DNA of 64,000 bases from Alterinioella nitratireducens (GCF_013155465.1 NZ_JABJVX010000003.1:62001-126000); one strand, 5' to 3'; positions 33,580 through 42,851 are shown, counted from the first letter of the stretch. The notes: a model not told the origin generated them from the letters alone. Made by a program: numbers and translations.

Positions 33580-34365
33580 CTACAGCGCGGTCCAGCCGCC
33601 ATCGACGCTGATCGTGGTGCCGGTGATCTGGGCGGCCGCGTCCGAGCACAGGAAGACGGCGGTGCCGCCCATCTGTTCGACGGTGGCGAATTCCTTGGAT
33701 GGCTGGCGGGTCAGCATCACGTTTCTGATCACCTCATCCCTGCCCATGTCGTATTCCTTCATCGTGTCGGGGATCTGCGCCTCGACCAGCGGCGTCAGCA
33801 CATAGCCGGGGCAGATTGCGTTGCAGGTGATGGGCTCCTCCGCGGTTTCCAGCGCGGTGGTCTTGGAAAGGCCCACGATGCCGTGCTTGGCGGCGATATA
33901 GGCGGATTTGTAGGGGCTGGCGGTCAGGCCATGGGCCGAGGCGATGTTGATCACCCGGCCCCAACCGGCCTTGCGCATCAGCGGCAGCGCTGCGGCAGTG
34001 GTATGGAAGGCCGAGCTGAGATTGATGGCGATGATCGCGTCCCATTTCTCGGTCGGAAATTCGGGGATCGCGGCGACATGCTGGATGCCTGCGTTGTTGA
34101 TCAGGATATCGCAGGCTCCGGCTTGCGCGATCAGGTCGCGGCACTCGTCTGCTTTCGACATGTCGGCCTTGATGTAGCGTGCGGTAACGTCGAATTCCTT
34201 GGCAATGTCGCGGGCCAGGGCGTGATCCTCCTCGCGGTCGGTGAAGGAGTTCAGCACCACATCCGCGCCCGCCCGCGCCAGTTCGCGCGCGATGCCGAGG
34301 CCGATGCCTGAGTTGGAACCGGTAATGACGGCGGTCTTGCCGGAAAGCGAGGTGGTGATGGCCAT
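33580..34365 (-). CDS. bdhA: 3-hydroxybutyrate dehydrogenase
   Basis: 261 aa SDR enzyme from ATG 34365. Oxidises D-3-hydroxybutyrate to acetoacetate with NAD, the step that follows polyhydroxybutyrate depolymerisation. Cofactor loop TGSNSGIGLGIA, NNAGIQHVAAIPEFPTEKWDAIIAINLSSAFHT, catalytic Ser in NIASAHGLTASPYKSAYIAAKHG with Tyr and Lys, ICPGYVLTPLVEAQIPD and the C-terminal ITGTTISVDGGWTAL. The IQH and SAHGL motifs are specific for this enzyme within the SDR family. Confidence 0.94.
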   Translation of the reverse strand: MAITTSLSGKTAVITGSNSGIGLGIARELARAGADVVLNSFTDREEDHALARDIAKEFDVTARYIKADMSKADECRDLIAQAGACDILINNAGIQHVAAIPEFPTEKWDAIIAINLSSAFHTTAAALPLMRKAGWGRVINIASAHGLTASPYKSAYIAAKHGIVGLSKTTALETAEEPITCNAICPGYVLTPLVEAQIPDTMKEYDMGRDEVIRNVMLTRQPSKEFATVEQMGGTAVFLCSDAAAQITGTTISVDGGWTAL

Positions 34366-34433
34366 GGGGTCTGCTCCGAAATGCTGATCTTGGCGCATCC
34401 TATCCGCGGAGTTTGCGAGATGCGAGAGGCGGT

Positions 34434-34802
34434 CTAACCGGTGGGCTTGGGCACGTCGCCGAAAAAGCCTGTGATCCGGGTCAGGCGGCCATCCGGGCCG
34501 ATCTGGCCGAAATCGACACCGTGGATTGCGACCGATCCGTCGGCGGCGCGCATGTGCCAATCGAATCGCAGGTTCTGGCCGTAGCCCTGCACGCCGCTGG
34601 TCACCTCGATTCGCGCACCCGGATAGGTGGCGTGGACAGACGCGATATGGCTGCTGAGCGCCGCGCGCCCCTCGGCCTGGACCGAGGGATCCTCATAGAC
34701 GCCATCCGCGGCCCAACAGCGTTCCAGAAGGCCAAGGCGCGCCTGCTCGTCCTCTTCCAGCCACGCGGCCCCATATGTTGCGATCAGCGCGTCGGGGGTC
34801 AT
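34434..34802 (-). CDS. SnoaL-like/NTF2-like protein
   Basis: 122 aa from ATG 34802. Cone-shaped alpha+beta fold of the NTF2/SnoaL superfamily is suggested by MTPDALIATYGAAWLEEDEQARLGLLERCWAADGVYEDPSVQAEGRAALSSHIA, then VTSGVQGYGQNLRFDWHMRAADGSVAIHGVDFGQIGPDGRLTRITGFFGD. Such proteins are ligand-binding or isomerase-like, usually of unknown role. Just upstream (34837-34948) is a promoter, leader hairpin and terminator that may be its attenuator or a separate small RNA. Confidence 0.82.
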   Translation of the reverse strand: MTPDALIATYGAAWLEEDEQARLGLLERCWAADGVYEDPSVQAEGRAALSSHIASVHATYPGARIEVTSGVQGYGQNLRFDWHMRAADGSVAIHGVDFGQIGPDGRLTRITGFFGDVPKPTG

Positions 34803-34836
34803 GGCCGCTCTCCCTCCATGCTCGGGACCACTTGCC

Positions 34837-34865
34837 AAAAAAAACGCCAGCACAAGGCTGGCGTT
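34837..34865 (-). terminator. Strong intrinsic terminator
   Basis: Stem AACGCCAGC/GCTGGCGTT (34843-34851 with 34857-34865), five-base loop, then eight consecutive T on the minus strand (34844 down to 34837). No gene on the minus strand ends here, so it must terminate an RNA starting in the 35000 region. Confidence 0.85.
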
Positions 34866-34914
34866 AAGTTATTGAGGCAGGTTTCATACAGGCAAGAAAC
34901 CTATCGAGCAGTGA
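34837..34914 (-). ncRNA. Candidate small RNA or transcription attenuator, about 78 nt
   Basis: On the minus strand a good sigma-70 promoter (34920-34948) would start RNA near 34914. The RNA contains a hairpin with stem GGTTTC/GAAACC at about 34879-34903 and ends in a perfect 9-bp terminator stem plus eight U (34837-34865). Between the two hairpins is a mini-frame, ATG AAA CCT GCC TCA ATA ACT TAA, which stops just before the terminator stem. It could be a free sRNA or a leader controlling read-through into the SnoaL-like gene 35 bp downstream. Confidence 0.6.
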
Positions 34915-34919
34915 TCCCT

Positions 34920-34948
34920 TTATAAGCAATAGCTTGCCCAGAGTCCAA
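34920..34948 (-). promoter_or_regulatory. Sigma-70 promoter for the candidate sRNA
   Basis: TTGGAC (34948-34943), a 17-bp spacer and TTATAA (34925-34920) on the minus strand. This is close to consensus and unusual in this GC-rich window. The predicted transcription start is about 34913-34914. Confidence 0.65.
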
Positions 34949-35026
34949 CCGAAAAGTTTGAAAGCCGGGACGGGGGCGGGTAGCGTCGGGGGTAATCAAA
35001 CAAAGGGCAGGGGAGATTGTCCACAA

Positions 35027-36835
35027 ATGCTGAAAGATTGTTTCACGCGGGCAGCGAAGATTCTGGGGGTCTGGGTGTGCCTGGCCGGGGCCGCGCAGAG
35101 CGAGCCCATGCACGGGATCGCGATGTATGGCGAGCCTGCGCTGCCGCCGGGTTTCACGCATCTGCCCTATGCCAATCCCGACGCCCCCACGGGCGGGCGG
35201 ATCGTCACCGGCGAGGTCGGCAGTTTCGACAGTCTGAACCCGCATATCCGGCAGGGCCGGGTGCCGTGGCAGCTGCGATTCCTTGCCTACGAATCGCTCA
35301 TGGGCCGGTCCTATGACGAACCGTTCACGCTTTATGGGCTGCTCGCCGAATCGGTCGAGGCCGATCCCGATGGCCTCTGGGTCGAGTTTCACCTGCGCCC
35401 CGAGGCGCGGTTTTCCGATGGCAGCCCGGTCACGGTCGAGGATGTGATCTGGAGCTACGAGACGCTTGGGACCGTTGGCCACCCGCGCTACCTCAATGCC
35501 TGGTCCAAGGTGGCCAGCATCGAGCCGGTGGGCGAACGCGGTATCCGCCTGACCTTCAACGAACCCGACCGCGAATTGGCGCTGATCATGGGCATGCGCC
35601 CGATCCTGCAACGTGCCCAATGGGAGGAGAACGCGTTCACCGAAAGCGGGCTGGACGTGGTGCCGATCGGCTCGGCCCCGTATGTCGTGACCGATTTCGA
35701 AGCGGGGCGCTATGTCTCGCTGACGCGCAACCCCGATTACTGGGGCGCCGATCTGGGGTTCCGGCGCGGCACCAACGTGATCGACGAGGTCCGGCTGGAG
35801 TTCTTCGGCGACGGCACCGCCATGTTCGAGGCCTTCATCGCGGGCGAGATCAACACCATCCGCGAGACCAATGCCGCGAATTGGGAAAACAACTATGATT
35901 TCCCCCGCGCCCAATCGGGCGAGGTCGTGTTCTCGGAGATCCCCCATGAACGCCCCACCGGCATGTTCGGCTTTGCCATGAACACGCGCAGCCCCCAGTT
36001 TCAGGACTGGCGCGTGCGCGAGGCGATGATCCAGGCCTTCAATTTCGAATATATCAACCAGACCCAGAACGGCGGAACCGAGCCGCGCATCACCTCCTAT
36101 TTCTCCAACTCCATCCTGGGGATGAATGAGGGCGCGGCCGAGGGCCGTGTGGCGGAATTGCTGGAGCCCTTCGCCGACGATCTTCTGCCCGGCGCGCTGG
36201 AAGGCTATACATTTCCGGTCACCGATGGTCGCCCCGCAAACCGGGCGGGCATCCGCGAGGCGCTGCGCCTGATGGAGGCGGCGGGCTACAGCGTCGAGGA
36301 TGGCGTCATGGTCGATGGCGACGGGCAGCCCTTCAGCTTCGATATCGTGCTGCAACAGGGCAGCGCCGAGATCCAGGCCATCATCAACATCTACCTTGAG
36401 GCGCTGGACCGGCTTGGCATATCGCCCAATGTCACCACCGTGGACAGCGCGCAATACCGCGAACGCACCGACCGGTTCGACTATGACATGACCTATTTCG
36501 AGCGTGGCGTATCGCTGTCGCCCGGTAATGAGCAATACCTCTACTGGGGCTGTGACATGGCCGATACGGAAGGCAGCCGCAACCTGATGCGGGCCTGCAA
36601 CCCGGCCATTGACGCGATGATCGGCGAGATGCTGACCTCGGCCGACCAGGAGGATTACCGCGCCGCCGTGCGGGCGCTGGACCGGGTGCTGACCTCGGGG
36701 CGCTACGTGATCCCGATCTGGTATTCGCCGATCAGCCGTATCGCGCATGACCGGGCCCTGCGCTACCCCGAGACCTTGCCGATCTATGGCGATTTCCTGG
36801 GGTTCCAGCCCGATGTCTGGTGGTATGAGGAATAA
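35027..36835 (+). CDS. ABC transporter substrate-binding protein, YejA-like (family 5)
   Basis: 602 aa from ATG 35027, with a signal peptide ending near GAAQS. Oligopeptide-binding type II fold: HGIAMYGEPALPPGFTHLPYANPDAPTGGRIV, GSFDSLNPHIRQGRVPW, FHLRPEARFSDGSPVTVEDVIWSYETL, NPDYWGADLGFRRGTNVIDEVRLEFFGDGTAMFEAFIAGEINTIRE. The closing part YEPDVW-like FQPDVWWYEE and TYFERGVSLSPGNEQYLYWGC resemble YejA, the binding protein for microcin C-type peptides and oligopeptides. No permease or ATPase gene adjoins; a terminator follows at once, so it is an orphan binding-protein gene in this window. Confidence 0.88.
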   Translation: MLKDCFTRAAKILGVWVCLAGAAQSEPMHGIAMYGEPALPPGFTHLPYANPDAPTGGRIVTGEVGSFDSLNPHIRQGRVPWQLRFLAYESLMGRSYDEPFTLYGLLAESVEADPDGLWVEFHLRPEARFSDGSPVTVEDVIWSYETLGTVGHPRYLNAWSKVASIEPVGERGIRLTFNEPDRELALIMGMRPILQRAQWEENAFTESGLDVVPIGSAPYVVTDFEAGRYVSLTRNPDYWGADLGFRRGTNVIDEVRLEFFGDGTAMFEAFIAGEINTIRETNAANWENNYDFPRAQSGEVVFSEIPHERPTGMFGFAMNTRSPQFQDWRVREAMIQAFNFEYINQTQNGGTEPRITSYFSNSILGMNEGAAEGRVAELLEPFADDLLPGALEGYTFPVTDGRPANRAGIREALRLMEAAGYSVEDGVMVDGDGQPFSFDIVLQQGSAEIQAIINIYLEALDRLGISPNVTTVDSAQYRERTDRFDYDMTYFERGVSLSPGNEQYLYWGCDMADTEGSRNLMRACNPAIDAMIGEMLTSADQEDYRAAVRALDRVLTSGRYVIPIWYSPISRIAHDRALRYPETLPIYGDFLGFQPDVWWYEE

Positions 36836-36860
36836 GGCGATCTGACGTCGATCCATCAAG

Positions 36861-36893
36861 CGCGCCGGGGCCAGGGGCCTTCGGCGCGTTTTC
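36861..36893 (+). terminator. Intrinsic terminator after the YejA-like gene
   Basis: Stem CGCGCCG/CGGCGCG (36861-36867 with 36882-36888) followed by TTTTC, 26 bp behind the stop codon and just before the end of the convergent DUF502 gene. Confidence 0.75.
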
Positions 36894-36903
36894 TTGTCAG
36901 ATG

Positions 36904-37683
36904 TCAGGCATCTTCGCGCGTGCGGCGCTCGGCCCTGTCGTCGATGTCTTCATCCGGGTCAGGCTGGTATTGCGGGTCGATCTCCAGCAGCACCGCCTCC
37001 TCGGACACCTCCTTGGGCGGCTTGGTGCTGGGATAGACCAGCCCCGCCGAGATCACCAGCTTGGCGGCATCCTCGACGCTCATCTCCAGCACCTGTACAT
37101 CCTCGCGCGGCAGGAACAGCAGAAAGCCCGAGGTCGGGTTCGGCGTCGTCGGCAGGAAGACCGAGATCATCGCCTTGTCATGGCTTGATGCGATCTCGCC
37201 CTTGGCGTCGGTCGAGATGAAGGCGATGGCCCAGATCCCCTTGCGCGGATATTCCACCAGGCAGGCCTTCTCGAACGAGCCCTTGCCTTGGGCCAGCACC
37301 GTTTCGGTGATCTGCTTGAGCCCTGAATAGAGCGAGCGCACACCGGGGATCGAGAGGACGACCGACTCGGAGGTGCGAATGAGCGACCGGCCGATCAGCC
37401 CCTTGGCGATCCAGCCCACCAGGATGGTGAAGAGCAGGATCATCACCAGGCCGATTCCGCGGATGTCGATATTGGTGCCGAGATAGCGGTTGATCAGGGT
37501 CGCGGGGTTATAGGCCTCGGGCAGGAAGGGCAGCACCCAGGAATCGATCCAGCCGATGAGCGACCAGATCAGCCAGGCGGTCAGCGCAATCGGCACGATC
37601 ACGACGAGGCCGGTCAGGAAACTCGCCTGCAGCGACGAAATCCAGCCGCGCCGGGGCGGCTCTGGGGGTTTGGGCAGTTCCAT
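36904..37683 (-). CDS. DUF502 family membrane protein
   Basis: 259 aa. Two hydrophobic segments at about 20-48 and 75-100, then the family signature SESVVLSIPGVRSLYSGLKQITETVLAQGKGSFEKACLVEYPRKGIWAIAFIS and VFLPTTPNPTSGFLLFLPREDVQVLEMSVEDAAKLVISAGLV. The C-terminal 45 residues are charged. Function unknown for the family. A short hairpin overlapping the psuG stop separates it from the pseudouridine genes on the same strand. Confidence 0.92.
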   Translation of the reverse strand: MELPKPPEPPRRGWISSLQASFLTGLVVIVPIALTAWLIWSLIGWIDSWVLPFLPEAYNPATLINRYLGTNIDIRGIGLVMILLFTILVGWIAKGLIGRSLIRTSESVVLSIPGVRSLYSGLKQITETVLAQGKGSFEKACLVEYPRKGIWAIAFISTDAKGEIASSHDKAMISVFLPTTPNPTSGFLLFLPREDVQVLEMSVEDAAKLVISAGLVYPSTKPPKEVSEEAVLLEIDPQYQPDPDEDIDDRAERRTREDA

Positions 37684-37743
37684 GCGGGGCTCAAGCGTCC
37701 AAGGGGGAGGTCCGTTATACTTAGTAAGGGCGCGGCCCCCGCC

Positions 37744-38679
37744 TTACAAGGACGCAGCGTCACCCCGGCTGTTCAAAATCGCGCGGGCGATCTCCGCGGC
37801 GAGCCGGGCATTGTTCAGAACAAGGGCGATATTGGCGCTGAGGCTACGGCCTTCGGTCAACTCGAATAGGCGTTGCAGCAGGAAGGGCGTGACCGCCTTG
37901 CCGGCGATGCCGCGCGCTGCCGCCTCGTTCTGCGCATCGGCAATCAGCGGGGCGAGGTCTCGGGCCGGGATCTCGGCGGCGACTGGGATCGGGTTGGCGA
38001 CAAGCTGGCCACCGGGCAGGCCGATACGCTCGCGCATAAGGTGGGCCCGCGCAATGGCCTCGGCGCTGTCCATGCGCAGGGGCGCGGTGATCCCGCTTTC
38101 GCGTGACCAGAAGGCCGGAAACCCGTCCTGGCGGTAGGCGATGACGGGCACGCCCTGGGTTTCCAGCACTTCCAGCGTCTTGGGGATGTCGAGGATCGCC
38201 TTGGCCCCGGCGGCGACCACCGTCACCGGGGTTTGCGCCAGTTCCATCAGGTCGGCGGAGATGTCGAAACTGTCCTCGGCCCCCTTGTGGACGCCGCCGA
38301 TGCCGCCGGTGGCAAAGACCCGGATGCCCGCCAGATGCGCCGCGATCATGGTCGCCGCGACGGTCGTGGCCCCGGTCTTGCCCGCCGCCATGGCGACCGC
38401 GAAATCGGCGCGGCTGAGCTTCATGACATCCCCGGCCTGCGCCAGCGCCTCAAGCTCCGAGGCGGTCAGGCCGATATGGATCTGCCCCTTGAGCACGGCA
38501 ATCGTGGCAGGGACCGCGCCCGCGTCCCGCACCACGCGTTCCACCGTCTGCGCGGTTTCCAGGTTCTGCGGATAGGGCATGCCATGCGTGATGATGGTGC
38601 TTTCCAGCGCCACCACGGGGGCGTTTTCGGACTGCGCCTGCGCCACCTCGGGCGAGAGCGTGATGAAATCGGGCGTCAT
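37744..38679 (-). CDS. psuG: Pseudouridine-5'-phosphate glycosidase
   Basis: 311 aa from ATG 38679; the longer frame is an overlap with psuK. Cleaves pseudouridine 5'-phosphate to uracil and ribose 5-phosphate using a metal ion. Signatures: [99 protein letters not shown], and [17 protein letters not shown]. Starts inside the psuK stop (ATGA overlap), as expected for a two-step catabolic unit. Confidence 0.95.
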   Translation of the reverse strand: MTPDFITLSPEVAQAQSENAPVVALESTIITHGMPYPQNLETAQTVERVVRDAGAVPATIAVLKGQIHIGLTASELEALAQAGDVMKLSRADFAVAMAAGKTGATTVAATMIAAHLAGIRVFATGGIGGVHKGAEDSFDISADLMELAQTPVTVVAAGAKAILDIPKTLEVLETQGVPVIAYRQDGFPAFWSRESGITAPLRMDSAEAIARAHLMRERIGLPGGQLVANPIPVAAEIPARDLAPLIADAQNEAAARGIAGKAVTPFLLQRLFELTEGRSLSANIALVLNNARLAAEIARAILNSRGDAASL

Positions 38680-39566
38680 TCTGTGTCTCCTGCAACGTAA
38701 GTCGCGGCGGTCTGCAAGGCGGTCTCCAGCGCGGCCTCGGGCGTCTGCCCGCGCGCTTCCGCCGCGATATGCGCCGCCATGAAGGTATCGCCCGCGCCGG
38801 TGACGCGGCGGGGCTGGATCAGCGGCGGGGCCTTGCCGATGATGCGATCGGGGCTGGCATCGACCGCCGCGCGCGCCCCGTCGGTGACCAGAACCCGCAT
38901 GGCGCCCGCCTCCAGCATCGCCGCCGCCCCAGCCTCGGCGCTGGTTACGGTCCGGCCCGAGATCAGCCCCGCCTCCTCGCAATTGACATAGAGCGTGGCA
39001 CGGGAGTGGCCCAGGAACACGCAAAGCCGTTCCGCCTTGCCGGGCGAGGCGGGGGCGATGCGCAGATCGGCCTGCGCGAAGACGGGGTTTTCCGCGATCT
39101 CACCCAACAGCGCGGTGGTCAGGTTGCCATCCAGCGCGATGAGGCCGGTCCAGGGGGCGCCAGGGCTGGCCAGCCTGCCATCTTCCAGCGGTTCCAGGAT
39201 GCGCGCGCCCGCCGTCTCAAGCGAATGGGCATCGGCGATTGCGGCGATCAGCTGCCCCTGCGCCTCGACCGCCATGTAATGATCGGTCGGCAGGTCTCGG
39301 TCAATCAGCATATGACGCACCCCAAGGCCCATGCCCACACAGGCCGCCAGCAGCGCGCGCCCCTCGGCATCGTCGCCCACCACGCTCAACAGCTCAGGGT
39401 GCATCGCCTCATGACGCAGCTGCATGGCGATATTCAGCGCCACGCCCCCCGGAATGCGCCTGATGCGGCCCGGCTTGTCATTGCCCGCCAGCATGGCGTG
39501 ATCCGAGCGCCCGATAATGTCCCACAGGACCGAGCCGATGCACAGGATATCGGGGGTGGTGCTCAT
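38676..39566 (-). CDS. psuK: PfkB family kinase, probable pseudouridine kinase
   Basis: 296 aa ribokinase-fold protein from ATG 39566. PfkB motifs: [36 protein letters not shown] near the N-terminus and [17 protein letters not shown] with the catalytic Asp. Because it is translationally coupled to psuG, it most likely phosphorylates pseudouridine from RNA turnover. Sequence alone could fit other nucleoside or sugar kinases. Its promoter region is shared with rpsB and contains the 87-bp repeat. Confidence 0.85.
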   Translation of the reverse strand: MSTTPDILCIGSVLWDIIGRSDHAMLAGNDKPGRIRRIPGGVALNIAMQLRHEAMHPELLSVVGDDAEGRALLAACVGMGLGVRHMLIDRDLPTDHYMAVEAQGQLIAAIADAHSLETAGARILEPLEDGRLASPGAPWTGLIALDGNLTTALLGEIAENPVFAQADLRIAPASPGKAERLCVFLGHSRATLYVNCEEAGLISGRTVTSAEAGAAAMLEAGAMRVLVTDGARAAVDASPDRIIGKAPPLIQPRRVTGAGDTFMAAHIAAEARGQTPEAALETALQTAATYVAGDTE

Positions 39567-39611
39567 GCGGCCTTCCCTAGCCAGCCCGGTGACCAAGGTC
39601 CACGCCTTTTG

Positions 39612-39698
39612 CTTTCATTTTGCCGAAAATACCTGCGGGGGAGCGCGAGGGGGCAGCCGGCCCCCTCGCATCGGTCGGATTGCGCAGCAATTCGACAC
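39612..39698 (+). repeat. 87-bp intergenic repeat, copy 2
   Basis: Same length and nearly the same sequence as 12818-12904, including the CTTTCATTTTGCCGAAAATA core, the GCGAGGGGG/CCCCCTCGC hairpin and the TTCGACAC end. Here it lies in the 300-bp divergent space between psuK and rpsB, 46 bp from the psuK start, unlike copy 1, which lies between convergent genes. Confidence 0.85.
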
Positions 39699-39757
39699 CG
39701 CGTGAAAAAAGGGCTGGGGGCTTGCCATTCCCCGCAGCCTGACATAAAGCGCACCCA

Positions 39758-39771
39758 CTTCACAGGTGAAG
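39758..39771. other. Palindrome in the rpsB leader region
   Basis: CTTCAC-AG-GTGAAG, about 95 bp before the rpsB start codon. It could be an operator or part of an S2 autoregulatory leader; nothing further supports either. Confidence 0.35.
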
Positions 39772-39866
39772 GCGGGCCAAGAGGGGAGACATCCCTTGCG
39801 GTCCACCGGTTGGGCTTCCGCCCTCATCCTTCACCAAGGCATAAACCGGAAACAAGGAAAACAAGC

Positions 39867-40667
39867 ATGGCGCTTCCTGAATTCTCCATGCGTCAGCTTC
39901 TCGAAGCTGGCGTTCACTTCGGCCACCAGACGCAGCGTTGGAACCCCCGCATGGGCGAGTTCATCTATGGCGCGCGCAACGGCATCCATATTCTCGACCT
40001 GACGCAGACCGTTCCGATGCTGGACGCGGCGCTGAATGTCGTGCGCGAGACCGCCGCAAAGGGCGGCCGCATCCTCTTCGTCGGCACCAAGCGGCAGGCG
40101 CAAAAGCCCGTCGCCGACGCCGCAGAACGCTGCGCGCAATATTACATGAACCACCGCTGGCTCGGCGGCACGCTGACCAACTGGAAGACCGTGTCGGCCT
40201 CGATCTCCCGCCTCAAGTCGATCGACGAGGCGATGGAATCGGGCACCGAGGGCCTGACCAAGAAAGAGCGTCTGGGCATGGAGCGTGACCAGGCCAAGCT
40301 GCAGGCCTCGCTCGGCGGGATCCGCGAAATGGGCGGCGTTCCCGACCTGCTTTTCGTCATCGACGTCAAGAAGGAAGACCTGGCCATCGCGGAAGCCAAG
40401 AAGCTGGGTATTCCGGTCGTCGCCGTGGTCGATACCAACTGCTCGCCCGATGGCGTCGATTACATCATCCCCGGCAATGACGACGCGGCCCGCGCGATCT
40501 CGCTCTATTGCGACCTCGTGGCGCGTGCTGCGCTGGACGGCATGACCGCGCAGATGGAAGGCGCAGGCGTCGACCTGGGCGCGCTGGAGGAAAGCAGCGT
40601 CGAGGAAGTCCTGTCCGGCGAGACGGCAGAGGCCGCACCCGCCGAGGACACGCCCGCCGAAAGCTGA
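39867..40667 (+). CDS. rpsB: 30S ribosomal protein S2
   Basis: 266 aa from ATG 39867 (AAGGAAA upstream). Signatures [52 protein letters not shown] and [49 protein letters not shown]. It has the acidic C-terminal extension common in alphaproteobacteria. The inter-gene space to tsf holds a GGGACC/GGTCCC hairpin (40685-40708), which may moderate read-through. Confidence 0.98.
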   Translation: MALPEFSMRQLLEAGVHFGHQTQRWNPRMGEFIYGARNGIHILDLTQTVPMLDAALNVVRETAAKGGRILFVGTKRQAQKPVADAAERCAQYYMNHRWLGGTLTNWKTVSASISRLKSIDEAMESGTEGLTKKERLGMERDQAKLQASLGGIREMGGVPDLLFVIDVKKEDLAIAEAKKLGIPVVAVVDTNCSPDGVDYIIPGNDDAARAISLYCDLVARAALDGMTAQMEGAGVDLGALEESSVEEVLSGETAEAAPAEDTPAES

Positions 40668-40744
40668 AGACCGCACCTGAGCCCGGGACCGGCTTTGCCG
40701 CTGGTCCCGCAATGTTCTGCAAGAATATCAAGAGGATATGACCC

Positions 40745-41620
40745 ATGGCAATCACTGCTGCAATGGTCAAGGAGCTGCGCGACACCACCGGTGCCGGCAT
40801 GATGGACGCGAAGAAAGCGCTGACCGAAACCGATGGCGACATGGACGCCGCGGTTGACTGGCTGCGCACCAAGGGACTGGCCAAGGCCGCCAAGAAATCG
40901 GGCCGGGTTGCCGCCGAGGGCCTGGTGGCCGTTGCCGTCGAGGGCGGTGTCGGCGTCGCGGTCGAAGTGAACTCCGAGACCGATTTCGTCGGCAAGAACG
41001 CCGAGTTCCAGGACATGGTGTCGGGCATCGCCAAGGTCGCGCTGAGTGTCTCGGACGTGGACGCGCTGGCAGCCGCCGACCTGGGCGGCAAATCCGTCGC
41101 CGACACGCTGACCGCCAAGATCGCCACCATCGGCGAGAACATGACCCTGCGCCGCATGGCGCGCGTCGAGGGCGAAACCGTGATCTCCTATGTCCATAAC
41201 GCCGCCGCGCCCGACATGGGCAAGATCGGCGTCCTGGTCGCGCTTTCGGGCGGCGACGAGGCCATTGGCAAACAGATCGCGATGCATATCGCCGCCGCCA
41301 ACCCGGCAGCCCTGTCCGAGGATGACCTCGATCCCGCCGTGGTCGAGAAGGAAAAGCAGGTTCAGATGGATATCGCCCGGGAATCCGGCAAGCCGGAGCA
41401 GGTGATCGAGAAGATGATCGTGGGCCGGATGAAGAAATTCGTTGCAGAATCCACGCTTCTGAACCAGCAATTCGTGGTCAACCCCGATGTCACCGTCGCC
41501 GAGGCCGCGAATGAGGCTGGCGCCACCGTCACCGGTTTTGTCCGGCTGGAAGTGGGCGAAGGCATCGAGAAGAAGGAAGAGGATTTCGCAGCCGAGGTTG
41601 CGAAGGCCGTTCAGGGGTAA
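40745..41620 (+). CDS. tsf: Translation elongation factor Ts
   Basis: 291 aa. Nucleotide exchange factor for EF-Tu. N-terminal UBA-like domain [44 protein letters not shown], the TDFV motif in [12 protein letters not shown], and the core subdomain [25 protein letters not shown]. Standard rpsB-tsf order, 77 bp apart, ended by an intrinsic terminator. Confidence 0.98.
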   Translation: MAITAAMVKELRDTTGAGMMDAKKALTETDGDMDAAVDWLRTKGLAKAAKKSGRVAAEGLVAVAVEGGVGVAVEVNSETDFVGKNAEFQDMVSGIAKVALSVSDVDALAAADLGGKSVADTLTAKIATIGENMTLRRMARVEGETVISYVHNAAAPDMGKIGVLVALSGGDEAIGKQIAMHIAAANPAALSEDDLDPAVVEKEKQVQMDIARESGKPEQVIEKMIVGRMKKFVAESTLLNQQFVVNPDVTVAEAANEAGATVTGFVRLEVGEGIEKKEEDFAAEVAKAVQG

Positions 41621-41663
41621 GCCGCACCGCTTATCCCGGCGGGCCCGCAAGGGCGACCGCCAG

Positions 41664-41699
41664 AAAGGCAGAGATCTTGGGAGGGGTCTCTGCCTTTTC
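41664..41699 (+). terminator. Intrinsic terminator of rpsB-tsf
   Basis: Stem AAGGCAGAGA/TCTCTGCCTT with a purine-rich loop, then TTTC, about 45-80 bp after the tsf stop. Confidence 0.85.
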
Positions 41700-42004
41700 A
41701 TGTTTCGGGGGAAGGACGGATAAGAAGCGGCGCAAATCCTGAGGGACGAGACGGAAAAGCGCCGCTTCTTAACCTGATATCCCGATGTGGTGGCCGGTTG
41801 GGGATGGCCGTTCGTCGGGTCTTGGTGACCCGCCGCCGATCTGAAATCCGACCGGCGGACTGGGTCAGGTCCGGGACGAACCCGGTTTGCGGACCACCGG
41901 GGTGAATAATGCCCCCGATGGCCCCAATGCTCCTGACCGAGAAAATTTCAGTCATCACTCACGGAACCCCGTCAGATTGACGTAAAGTCAGCCAAAGCAA
42001 AAGT
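41700..42004. other. Non-coding gap with a 13-bp inverted repeat
   Basis: No convincing gene is seen between the tsf terminator and luxR. The 86-codon frame on the minus strand (41698-41958) lacks a ribosome site and resembles no family. The notable element is a perfect 13-bp inverted repeat, 41721-41733 with 41759-41771 (TAAGAAGCGGCGC and its complement), with a 25-base loop and no T-tract. Confidence 0.6.
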
Positions 42005-42035
42005 CAGGTTTCCCCTACCTTTGGGCGGAAACCTG
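42005..42035 (-). terminator. Probable terminator of aroQ-luxR
   Basis: Perfect 9-bp inverted repeat CAGGTTTCC/GGAAACCTG with a 13-base loop. On the minus strand it is followed by ACTTTTGCTTT, about 50 bp after the luxR stop. The T-tract is interrupted, so efficiency is uncertain. Confidence 0.5.
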
Positions 42036-42086
42036 CCAGCCGATCGGTGGCCAAAGCGCTTTGAGGGGGTGGTTTTCCGCGCTCGG

Positions 42087-42851
42087 TCAGCGAATCGCAG
42101 GCTGATCCTCAAGCACGAAGATCTGGTTCAGGACCGAGGCCTTGCGCACCGCCTGCGCCGTGGTCTCGACGCCCAGGGTATCGCGCGCGCCGCGCAGGTG
42201 CTTGTCCACCGTGGCCGGTTTGCGCCCCAGAAGCAGCGCGATGTCCTGCACCGATTTGCCATCTGCCACCAGTTCCAGAACCTCGCTCTGGCGCGGGGTC
42301 AGGACGCGGCTCTGGCCTGTCGCGGGCAATTGCGTGATGCACAGATGCGCGACATGGTTGATGATCTCGATCTCTTCGCCCTTGATCTGCCACAGCGCGT
42401 CGACCTCATCCTGGGTGACGCCGCGCTTCGCGGTCAGGCCGATCCCGGCGGCGGCGCGCTTGACGGCCATCGGAAAGGCGATGGTATAGCCCGCAGTCAG
42501 CCCGTATTTGCGGTTCAGCTCGATCACGCTGCGCTGTCCCGGCGACAGGTCGCTACCCGCCATGAAGGACTCGCGGATCACCCGCCAACTGGTCGAGCCG
42601 ACATTGCGCGTCGCCCAGTTCAGCATCGGCGCATCCCGAAACAGCCCCTGCGAGACGTAGGAATAGACGTAATCGGCGGGATGATTGGTCAGGATCAGCG
42701 CATCCTCGGGGTCGCTGAACGTGTTGGCGGTCTGAAAGCAGGTATAGGCGTAGAACAGCCGGTCGAACCCGTAATCGGCCATCAGGCCGGTGTGGTATTC
42801 CCACAGGTCATCGACCGTGCGGGCGTCGAGATATGCGCGCAGCTGCCTCAC
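42087..42851 (-). CDS. LuxR family regulator with autoinducer-binding domain
   Basis: 254 aa from a GTG at 42851 overlapping the aroQ stop (GTGA). N-terminal autoinducer-binding-type domain (about 10-160: LWEYHTGLMADYGFDRLFYAYTCFQ, SYVSQGLFRDAPMLNWATRNVGSTSW) and C-terminal HTH (VLTPRQSEVLELVADGKSVQDIALLLGRKPATVDKHLRGARDTLGVETTAQAV). No luxI-type synthase gene is in the window, so it is an orphan receptor here. The tight aroQ-luxR coupling recurs in Rhodobacterales as I remember it. Target genes unknown. Confidence 0.88.
   Translation of the reverse strand: MRQLRAYLDARTVDDLWEYHTGLMADYGFDRLFYAYTCFQTANTFSDPEDALILTNHPADYVYSYVSQGLFRDAPMLNWATRNVGSTSWRVIRESFMAGSDLSPGQRSVIELNRKYGLTAGYTIAFPMAVKRAAAGIGLTAKRGVTQDEVDALWQIKGEEIEIINHVAHLCITQLPATGQSRVLTPRQSEVLELVADGKSVQDIALLLGRKPATVDKHLRGARDTLGVETTAQAVRKASVLNQIFVLEDQPAIR

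Noticed and set aside
41698-41958. 86-codon minus-strand frame in the tsf-luxR gap
   Set aside because: No ribosome site, overlaps the tsf terminator and a 13-bp inverted repeat, and shows no recognisable protein features.
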